DNA of 12,395 nt from Ignavibacteria bacterium UBA6906. Lineage in GTDB: Bacteria; Bacteroidota; Ignavibacteria; UBA10030; UBA6906. Shown in pieces: positions 6,261 through 12,395 of the stretch; the stretch's first letter is position 1; the number at the start of each line of letters is the position of its first letter. The notes under the pieces were generated by a model, which was not told the DNA's origin, made no database searches, and was given only the letters and a program-made list of their open reading frames with translations. The translations under genes were made by a program, and so were the position numbers. The stretch lies in NCBI GenBank assembly GCA_002451155.1, contig DKBG01000098.1, positions 5,296-17,690 on the forward strand, written 5' to 3'.

Positions 6261-7268
6261 TCAGGCCACCGTCGGCGTGTAGGGATTCGGTGTGCCGGCA
6301 GGCGGAGCGTAGTACTCCAGGAACCTGCTGAGATGGTCAAGGACCGCAGAGGCCTCGGTGAGCTGCATGAGCTCGGATCTGATTTTTGACACATGAGGAA
6401 GACCGCGGAGGAACCCGGCGTAATGCTTTCGCAGCTCGATCACTCCCACTCGCTCCCCCTTATACTCCACCGCGAGGCGCAGATGCTCCTTGAGAAGACC
6501 TACACGCTCTTCAAGGGACGGCTCCGGAAGCAACTCTCCGGTGGAGAGGAAGTGCTTTGACTGCTGAAAAATCCAGGGATTCACGATTGCCCCCCGTCCG
6601 ATCATGACGGCGTCACAACCGGTCGAATCGAACACATCCCGTACATTTTGGGGAGTCACGACATCGCCGTTGACGATTACCGGGATAGACACTGCCTGTT
6701 TGATCTTCGGGATCCAGCTGTAATCCACATCCCCTTTATGGCCCTGGTCGCGCGTCCGGCAGTGAACTGTCAGGGCCTGAATTCCAACCTGTTCACACAT
6801 TCGTGCGACATCAACGATGCGGATGCTGTTTGCATCCCACCCGAGTCTTGTCTTCAACGTAACGGGCGTGTTCACCGCTTTCACGACGGTGGAGGCTAGC
6901 TTCTCCATTTTCGGGAGGTCTTTCAGCAGGCCCGCGCCCGCGCCGCGCAATGCCACATCCCGGACCCAGCAGCCGCAATTGATGTCGATAAGGTCGGGCT
7001 GAAAGCTCTCCGCCAGGCGTGCAGCGCCCTCCATCGCCCCGATGTCTCCCCCATAGATCTGGATCCCGATGGGGCGTTCCATCTCCCAGAAGAGCATCTT
7101 CTTCTGGGTTTTCGCCGACCCGCGCACCAGGCCGTCCGAATTCACAAACTCGGTGTAGACGATGTCCGCCCCGAGCCGTTTGCAGATCACCCGAAACGGA
7201 AGGTCAGAGACATCTTCCATAGGGGCGAGCAAAATACCCCTGTCGATATTGATCGAACCGATCCTCAT
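6261..7268 (-). CDS. dus: tRNA-dihydrouridine synthase (DusB-like)
   Basis: This FMN-dependent enzyme reduces uridine to dihydrouridine in tRNA. From the ATG at 7268 it has 335 residues. The N-terminal FMN strand is RGILLAPMEDVSDLPFR (10-26). GIQIYGGD follows near 68-75. The catalytic Cys100 is in DINCGCWV, ahead of RGAGAGLLKD (108-117). Other expected residues are K139 in TLKTRLGW, H169 and R171 in VHCRTR, NGD at 200-202 and IGRG at 223-226. An upstream TTG at 7304 with a good GGGAG site would add 12 residues, but the ATG gives the usual family N-terminus MRIGSINI. The residue after the catalytic cysteine is Trp rather than the common Pro, and RD replaces the usual KK. The gene follows the GWxTD gene by 63 bases and may share its transcript. 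Confidence 0.94.
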   Translation of the reverse strand: MRIGSINIDRGILLAPMEDVSDLPFRVICKRLGADIVYTEFVNSDGLVRGSAKTQKKMLFWEMERPIGIQIYGGDIGAMEGAARLAESFQPDLIDINCGCWVRDVALRGAGAGLLKDLPKMEKLASTVVKAVNTPVTLKTRLGWDANSIRIVDVARMCEQVGIQALTVHCRTRDQGHKGDVDYSWIPKIKQAVSIPVIVNGDVVTPQNVRDVFDSTGCDAVMIGRGAIVNPWIFQQSKHFLSTGELLPEPSLEERVGLLKEHLRLAVEYKGERVGVIELRKHYAGFLRGLPHVSKIRSELMQLTEASAVLDHLSRFLEYYAPPAGTPNPYTPTVA

Positions 7269-7331
7269 CAGGACAAAGATACCCAAAATGGGGGGACGAA
7301 GCAATGCCGCTCCCGCCCCCAGATTCGGCAG

Positions 7332-8738
7332 TCAGAACACATCACCGCTCCTCCATCGGGCGACTGCTCTGTCCCAGTAGTATTCGTATGCGGTCGATCT
7401 CGAGAGCAGGTAATTCTCAAACGGCTCATCCGGCTTGAAAGGAGTGACGCGCTGAAAAATGAACCGGATTCCAATGTCATAGACCCATATCTCTTTCCGG
7501 AATTCGTAGTCGATATATCCCGGCGGTCCGAATACCACATAGATCATTCCCCGGTCAGTCTTCCACCCTTCTTTGTAGGCGGAGAACCGGAGGTTTGCTT
7601 CCTCGACCCTCGTGTAGTACTGCTTCATGAGATTCCGCGCTGAAACCTCGCTTCTTCCCGCCCTGAGCCAGAACCGTTCGAAGAGCAACCGTTGGTTTTC
7701 GGTGTCTCCAGTATCACGCAGCTCCTCATACACCGCCGGCGTGGCAATGTACACAAGAGGCTCGATGAGATCCGGAATCGTAAGGAGCCGCGGGAAATCG
7801 GGACCCAGTATGCAGAGGTAAGACTGTCTCGAGACGCTCGCCGGTTCGCTGCCGCCGCCGCATGGCATTGAGGTCCCCGAAAGGCCAAGCTGGTAGAGCC
7901 CTCGCCGGAGGAGCATTCCTGAAAATCTCAGGAGCTCCGCCGAATCCCTCCCCACCTTCATCTCCCTGGTCCAGAGGGTTTCGGGCTTCTCAAATGCGAT
8001 TCCGCGGTAGGCCAGCGCCCAGGTGGTGGGCGAAAAGTAGAATGGAGGGGAAGCGACGCTGGAATCGGAGGGATAGCGAATCAGCGTCGCGGCAACGGTA
8101 TGACCGCCCAGATTTGCGGTGTTGAAAACCTTTGCTGTGGCTTCGATGGTGTCTGCACCCGCGCGAATATGGAACGGAAGATATCGTTCGCGAACTCCGC
8201 CCGACGTTCGATAGAGCCGCAGCCGTGAGAATCGGGCACATCCATCAAGAACACTAAAGACTGTCGCGCGCTGTTCCCGCACAGTCCGTCCGCCGGTATT
8301 TCTATCTTCGAGCGTCGCCTCCACACGATATTCTCCCGGGTCCACGCGATAGCGCCGAGTAAAGAGCTCTTCCCCGCTCCGATCGCCCTCACGCCGGGTA
8401 AAGAGTGAGTCGACGGTCAGATCGTCGACATACTGAAGAGAATCAGTATCGGGGATGACGCGGCTTCGCAGCTCGTACTCCGCCCGGAAGCGTTGTCCGT
8501 TCCGCACGTAGACGAGAGAAGAATGTGGGATTCTAAAGGAGAGATTCAGCTGGCTCCCGGTCGAGTCTGCATCTTCAAAAATCTCGAGGTCAAAATCGGG
8601 GGTGCCGGGAGTGTAGGCGAGCGTCTTTCCCGTCGAGGGATATGCGAGCCGGTCGGGGCCACATCCCGGAGCAACAAGGGCGCTCAACGAGATACTGAGT
8701 GTCGCCCAGAAGACGAGTGCCGCCCTGACACGCTTCAT
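7332..8738 (-). CDS. GWxTD domain-containing protein, probably exported
   Basis: The 468-residue protein opens with a basic N-region and a hydrophobic stretch (MKRVRAALVFWATLSISLSALVAPGC is residues 1-26), so it is exported. C26 in VAPGC is a possible lipidation site, but Pro at -2 makes a poor lipobox. The middle (about 45-320) is beta-rich and not recognised by eye. The C-terminal GWxTD domain has AYKEGWKTDRGMIYVVFGPP (387-406), including the defining GWKTD at 391-395, and continues to IWVYDIGIRFIFQR (417-430). The domain is common in FCB-group bacteria and has no established biochemical function. The ATG follows a GAGG site at good spacing. It lies between the secreted M28 peptidase gene and dus, all on the minus strand. 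Confidence 0.86.
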   Translation of the reverse strand: MKRVRAALVFWATLSISLSALVAPGCGPDRLAYPSTGKTLAYTPGTPDFDLEIFEDADSTGSQLNLSFRIPHSSLVYVRNGQRFRAEYELRSRVIPDTDSLQYVDDLTVDSLFTRREGDRSGEELFTRRYRVDPGEYRVEATLEDRNTGGRTVREQRATVFSVLDGCARFSRLRLYRTSGGVRERYLPFHIRAGADTIEATAKVFNTANLGGHTVAATLIRYPSDSSVASPPFYFSPTTWALAYRGIAFEKPETLWTREMKVGRDSAELLRFSGMLLRRGLYQLGLSGTSMPCGGGSEPASVSRQSYLCILGPDFPRLLTIPDLIEPLVYIATPAVYEELRDTGDTENQRLLFERFWLRAGRSEVSARNLMKQYYTRVEEANLRFSAYKEGWKTDRGMIYVVFGPPGYIDYEFRKEIWVYDIGIRFIFQRVTPFKPDEPFENYLLSRSTAYEYYWDRAVARWRSGDVF

Positions 8739-8887
8739 TGAAACAGCCTCGAATGTCTCGTTTCACGTTCGTTCACCGTGTCCCGACTACCCGCTTGAGA
8801 GCATACCTCTACGATCGACCTTCGATCCATATGCAGACACACGACGCATGTCCGGTGAAGCATTTCGGATACGTCGAAGGCTTGACC
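8739..8887. other. Intergenic region with a 15-base inverted repeat
   Basis: This is the 149-base gap between the M28 and GWxTD genes. It holds a perfect inverted repeat, GATCGA-CCT-TCGATC, at 8813-8827. No T run follows on either strand, so it does not look like a terminator; an operator or chance palindrome is possible. I see no clear -35/-10 pair. Confidence 0.35.
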
Positions 8888-10096
8888 CTAGCGCAGAAGG
8901 ACCATCCGCCGGGTTGCGCTGCCTCCAGCCCATTGCATCCGGCAGAAGTAGACACCTGCCGCATGTGCCCCCGCATTCCACGCTACCGAGTAACTTCCCT
9001 GCGCGTGCCATCCGTCAGCCAGCGTCGCCACTTCCCGGCCCAGCATGTCATACACACGAACGGTGACGTTCGACGCCTGGCTGACGCGATAGGGAATCCT
9101 GGTACCGGGATTGAAAGGATTGGGATAGTTTTGTTCAAGCGAAAAAACAGCCGGGAGGGGATCACCGGGGGCCGGTCCATCGCGCACCTGGAGATCAAGG
9201 GTCAGGGCGCTGGCCAGACCAACCCGGGTAATGTCGGCGGCGTACGACATATCGAGTGAATCGATGATATCGAACACTGTATGGTATGCACGGCTCGCCC
9301 CACCATCGTGCAGAAAGACCGGAGGGTAGTTGTTCAGGTAGAAGGGAAAGCTATCGCTCCGGTTGTAAGAAGTCTGGTCCTTGACCGGAACGAGCGGGGT
9401 ATACATCAGCGCCATCGCCGAATCGAGTGTCGCGAGGAAGCGGGCATTCTCGTACCAGATGATCTCAAACTCCGGGTCGACGGTGGCAGGATTTCTATAT
9501 CCGATCATGTCAAAATTGAACATAGCGATAATTGGCCGGTCTGCATTCCGCGCTTTGGCGGCATAGTCCCTGGAGCCATAGAGACCGACCTCTTCGGCGC
9601 CGAAACCGACGAACCGGAGCGTACAGGCGGGGCGGTATCCGGATGCAATGATTACCCGCGCAATTTCGAGAACAGCAGCCACTCCAGACGCATTATCGTC
9701 TGCGCCAGGCGCGACGGTGGGAGTTCCGGTGTAGGAATCGGTGTGTGCTCCGAATACTATTTCCTGCGACGGAACCGATGTACCGGGGATCGTCGCAATC
9801 ACGTTCAGTTGCCAGGTGCCGGTATAGAGAAATTCGTCGATGAGGACATCGGTCACCCCTGAGGCCGCAAAGCGACTGAGGATCCAGCTGGCGATCGAGT
9901 CACGGTTGCTGGAGCTCCAGAGGCGGGTGCCGAATCCCTGCAGGGTCCGTATGCTGGCTTCAATTGAATCCGGAGAGACCTGTGCAAGAATCACCCCGAT
10001 AGAATCCGCTGGCCCGCCCGGAATGGGTCGAGCCGTCGATGAAGGAACAGGCAGCACGGCCAGCCAGCCGCAGAGAAGAAGAGTCGATCGGACCAT
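8888..10096 (-). CDS. Secreted M28-family zinc aminopeptidase with type IX-type C-terminal sorting domain
   Basis: This is a secreted exopeptidase. The start at 10096 gives a clean signal peptide (VRSTLLLCGWLAVLPVPSSTA after the Met) and follows GGGGG. A GTG at 10114 would add six residues. Numbered from that GTG, the two-zinc site is complete: H124 and D126 (FGAHTDSYTG), D139 (PGADDNASG), E174/E175 (GFGAEEVGLYG), D202 (FNFDMIGY) and H278 (AYHTVFD). Residues about 324-408 form a separate beta-sandwich of the T9SS type A/FlgD-like kind, with SLEQNYPNPFNPGTRIPY, VRVYDMLGREVATL, a GSYSVAWNA strand and AGVYFCRM. Such tails send proteins to the cell surface or outside through the Por/type IX system. 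No secretion genes are in this window. It is the first of three minus-strand genes and is divergent from the M16 pair. Confidence 0.93.
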   Translation of the reverse strand: MVRSTLLLCGWLAVLPVPSSTARPIPGGPADSIGVILAQVSPDSIEASIRTLQGFGTRLWSSSNRDSIASWILSRFAASGVTDVLIDEFLYTGTWQLNVIATIPGTSVPSQEIVFGAHTDSYTGTPTVAPGADDNASGVAAVLEIARVIIASGYRPACTLRFVGFGAEEVGLYGSRDYAAKARNADRPIIAMFNFDMIGYRNPATVDPEFEIIWYENARFLATLDSAMALMYTPLVPVKDQTSYNRSDSFPFYLNNYPPVFLHDGGASRAYHTVFDIIDSLDMSYAADITRVGLASALTLDLQVRDGPAPGDPLPAVFSLEQNYPNPFNPGTRIPYRVSQASNVTVRVYDMLGREVATLADGWHAQGSYSVAWNAGAHAAGVYFCRMQWAGGSATRRMVLLR

Positions 10097-10179
10097 GGAA
10101 TGCCCCCGGTTCACGTGTTCCCCGTAGAGTCATTGTACAAACTTTTGAAACAAAATGGGAAATTCCTCATATTGGAAAG
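10097..10179. promoter_or_regulatory. Divergent promoter region between the M28 and M16 genes
   Basis: This AT-rich stretch must drive both divergent units. On the plus strand TTGAAA (10145-10150), 17 bases and CATATT (10168-10173) form a fair promoter, but it would start transcription at or next to the ATG at 10180, giving a leaderless message. On the minus strand TACAAT (complement of 10132-10137) is a good -10 without a clear -35. Exact elements are uncertain. Confidence 0.35.
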
Positions 10180-11481
10180 ATGATAACACCACCTCTCCCC
10201 CGGGTCGCCTACGAGCAGATCGAGCTTCCCAACGGACTGCGCGTCCTGTTCCACGAAGATCTCTCCGCCCCCCTCGCGGCACTGGTCGTAATGTACCACG
10301 TCGGTTCAAAGAACGAGTCCCCGGGCCGGACCGGATTTGCCCATCTTTTCGAGCATGTAATGTTCAAGGGCTCCGCCCACGTCGCGGACGGAGAACACTT
10401 CAGGCTTCTGCAGGAAATTGGAGCCACCGTCAATGGTTCGACATCCGAGGACAGGACGAACTATTTTGAAGTGGTTCCGGCGACCCACCTCGAGCTGGCG
10501 ATCTATCTCGAATCTGACCGCATGGGGTTCCTCCTCCCTGCGCTGACACAGGAGAAGCTGGACAATCAGCGTGACGTGGTCAGGAATGAGCGGAGGCAGC
10601 ACTATGATAACCAGCCCTACGGAAGGGCGCATGAAGTCCTGACCGCCGCGCTCTTCCCCGCTTCCCATCCCTACAGCTGGCCGGTCATCGGCTCCATGGA
10701 GGATCTGGCAGCCGCGACACTCGACGACGTCAAAGGATTCTTCCAGACGTATTACTCGCCTGCAAACGCGTGCGTTTCCATCGCCGGCAATTTTGACCGG
10801 AAACAGACGCTCAGGTGGATCGAACGCTATTTCGGGACACTGCCGGCCAACCTGGCCCCGGGACCGGTGCGGAGCGCTCACCCCTCCCTTGCCTCATCCC
10901 GCCGCATGACAATGGAGGATCACGTACGGCTGCCCCGCGTCTACATCGCCTGGCATGGCCCGCGGGGAAACACCCGCGAGGATGCGGTACTGGACCTCTT
11001 GACCAATCTCCTGTGCGTGGGAAGAAATTCGCTCCTCCACCGATCCCTTGTTTATCGAGATCAGATCGCGCAAGACGTCGTGGCGTACCAGGATGGGATG
11101 GAGCTGGCAGGGATGACAGGGATCGTGGCCACTGCGCGGCCGGACACCCCTTTGTCCGCCCTGGAAGAGAACATCGAATCCATATTGGGCGACGCGGCCG
11201 GCGGACGCTTCACGCAGGAAGAGTTCTACGCGGCGTTGACGGCGGCTGAAGTGCACTACGTCGAGAGTCGCGTCACGGCGTACCAGAGGGCAAACGGGCT
11301 CGCTACCCACATCCTGCTTACGGGGGACGCAGAAAACTACAACAGACTGTTCTCACGCTATGCTGAGATCGGTCCGCATGACGTACAGCAGGCAGCTGCA
11401 CGACTCCTGGATTCGCCGAGAGTGACGCTGAGTGTCGTCCCGCAGGGGAAGCCGGGACTTGCGGCCGCAGGAGGCGCATAA
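10180..11481 (+). CDS. M16 (pitrilysin/insulinase-like) zinc peptidase, catalytic subunit
   Basis: The predicted 433-residue protein has the inverted zinc motif HLFEH (H55, E58, H59) in TGFAHLFEHVMFKGS, and the distal glutamate E137 in RNERRQ. The first half carries the LPNGLRVL strand (16-23), and DDVKGFFQTYYSPANACVSIAGNF closes the first M16 domain before the second. The length matches one half-unit of family M16, as in the beta subunit of mitochondrial processing peptidase. I place the start at ATG 10180, which follows GGAAAG and sits just before the conserved strand. The open frame reaches 10039, but that extension would overlap the divergent M28 gene and is no signal peptide. With this start the protein is cytosolic. 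The next gene, encoding the inactive partner, overlaps by one base. Confidence 0.92.
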   Translation: MITPPLPRVAYEQIELPNGLRVLFHEDLSAPLAALVVMYHVGSKNESPGRTGFAHLFEHVMFKGSAHVADGEHFRLLQEIGATVNGSTSEDRTNYFEVVPATHLELAIYLESDRMGFLLPALTQEKLDNQRDVVRNERRQHYDNQPYGRAHEVLTAALFPASHPYSWPVIGSMEDLAAATLDDVKGFFQTYYSPANACVSIAGNFDRKQTLRWIERYFGTLPANLAPGPVRSAHPSLASSRRMTMEDHVRLPRVYIAWHGPRGNTREDAVLDLLTNLLCVGRNSLLHRSLVYRDQIAQDVVAYQDGMELAGMTGIVATARPDTPLSALEENIESILGDAAGGRFTQEEFYAALTAAEVHYVESRVTAYQRANGLATHILLTGDAENYNRLFSRYAEIGPHDVQQAAARLLDSPRVTLSVVPQGKPGLAAAGGA

Positions 11482-12395
11482 TGCCCAAACGATTATCCGC
11501 CGAGGACCGAAACCGGACCAAAATCAGAACTCCAGACCGCCTTCACAGGCCGCTCCCGCGCTCCGCGGAAATCTTCACGCTTCCGGCGATTTCAAGGGTT
11601 TCATGTGCAAACGGGCTTGACATACGGATCGTGGAGCGCCACGATCTCGCTATGGTAACATCCTCCATCGTGCTTCAGGCGGGGTCCATTGAAGAACCCA
11701 GTACCCTCCCGGGTCTCTCGGCAATGGTTGCGGAATTGCTCGATGCTGGCACATCGAGCAAAAATGCCCTGGGAATCTCCAGCGCCCTGGAAGGTCTCGG
11801 GACGTCACTCAAAGGCCGAGCTGGATATGACGGCGCCTCTGTCGCAGTCTCGTTTCTTGCCCGGCACGCAGGCCCTTCTGTCGGGATACTGGCTGAACTA
11901 CTCAGCGACGCGGTGTTCCCCGCAACCGAACTTGAACGGGCAAGGCGGCAGCGTCTGGCGGCAATTCTCCAACAGATGGACCGACCGTCGAGCATCGCCA
12001 CTCTCGCGCTGTACAGACTTCTCTACGGTCCCTCCCACCCCTACGGGAACGATGCAGGCGGTACGGAAGACTCCGTAAAGAGACTGACTCAAGTGGATGT
12101 GGCAGATTTCTTTGACCGCCGCTACCGGCCAGCAGGCGCATCTATGATCCTCGTCGGACCGGTCCACCCTGGTGAGATCGAAACATTCCTCGCGCCGATT
12201 CTGGATCACTGGAAGGGCGACAAGAAGGATGGTGAGAGGAAACCCGTGGGACCTCCCTGCAACCCGGAGAAAGTTCTGATCCATCGCCCCGGTGCGGCGC
12301 AATCGGAGATTCGGATCGGATCAATCGGCCTTCCGCGAAACTCCCCGGATTTCTTTCCGGTCCTGATTATGAACAGGATACTCGGAGGACAATTC
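11481..12395 (+). CDS. M16-family non-catalytic partner subunit (partial, C-terminus off the window)
   Basis: I translated this by hand: an ATG at 11481 stays open for 305 residues to the window edge. The start shares one base with the stop of the previous gene (TAATG) and has a strong GGAGG site at 11470-11474. The M16 fold is clear from NGLDIRIVERHDLAMVTSSI (44-63), LQAGSIEEP, YGPSHPYGN (182-190), RRYRPAGASMILVGPV (213-228) and MNRILGGQF at the edge. The zinc motif is lost: GLSAMVAELLDAGT (78-91) has Ala, Ala and Glu where the active subunit has His, Glu and His. This is the usual state of alpha-type partners, which help bind substrate. The first 35 residues are basic and not a signal peptide. 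It most likely forms a heterodimer with the upstream gene product. Confidence 0.9.
   Translation, partial: MPKRLSAEDRNRTKIRTPDRLHRPLPRSAEIFTLPAISRVSCANGLDIRIVERHDLAMVTSSIVLQAGSIEEPSTLPGLSAMVAELLDAGTSSKNALGISSALEGLGTSLKGRAGYDGASVAVSFLARHAGPSVGILAELLSDAVFPATELERARRQRLAAILQQMDRPSSIATLALYRLLYGPSHPYGNDAGGTEDSVKRLTQVDVADFFDRRYRPAGASMILVGPVHPGEIETFLAPILDHWKGDKKDGERKPVGPPCNPEKVLIHRPGAAQSEIRIGSIGLPRNSPDFFPVLIMNRILGGQF

Noticed and set aside
9281..9862. 193-codon plus-strand open frame
   Set aside because: It is antisense to the M28 peptidase zinc domain and shows no recognisable motif.
10039..10179. Extended N-terminus for the first M16 protein
   Set aside because: The extra 47 residues overlap the divergent M28 gene, show no signal peptide, and precede a normal family N-terminus at 10180.

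Overview
The window looks like a chromosomal segment of a GC-rich member of the Bacteroidota/Chlorobi/Ignavibacteria (FCB) superphylum. The evidence is a secreted peptidase ending in a type IX-secretion-type sorting domain (NYPNPFNP motif), a GWxTD-domain protein, and a LiaF-like membrane protein. This placement is inferred from gene content only. No IS element, phage gene, CRISPR array, rRNA or tRNA was recognised. No gene-free stretch exceeds about 225 bases.

Minus strand, left edge (1-806): the N-terminal 268 residues of an iron-sulfur electron-transfer subunit of the sulfhydrogenase-beta/anaerobic sulfite reductase A type. It runs off the window and probably opens a hydrogenase or sulfur-redox operon. 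Minus strand 1032-4805: a compact five-gene set, polX, a LiaF-like membrane protein, a plant-type [2Fe-2S] ferredoxin, a thioredoxin-like [2Fe-2S] ferredoxin and nth (endonuclease III). Junctions are 9, -1, 1 and 45 nt. It joins two base-excision-repair enzymes to two small redox carriers and a membrane protein. Minus strand 4959-about 6000: a stand-alone type III polyketide synthase with a good sigma70-like promoter upstream.

Minus strand 6261-10096: a secreted M28 zinc aminopeptidase, then a GWxTD protein, then a DusB-like tRNA dihydrouridine synthase, with a possible hairpin terminator after dus. Plus strand 10180-12395: two overlapping M16 (insulinase-like) genes, transcribed divergently from the M28 gene. 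The first has the HxxEH zinc site; the second has lost it and is cut by the window end. Together they look like an active/inactive heterodimeric processing peptidase.

The most interesting points are the repair-plus-ferredoxin operon, the catalytic/non-catalytic M16 pair without signal peptides, the altered motif around the Dus catalytic cysteine, the orphan type III PKS, and the edge-truncated redox subunit. All products are named from motifs read by eye; no database search was possible.
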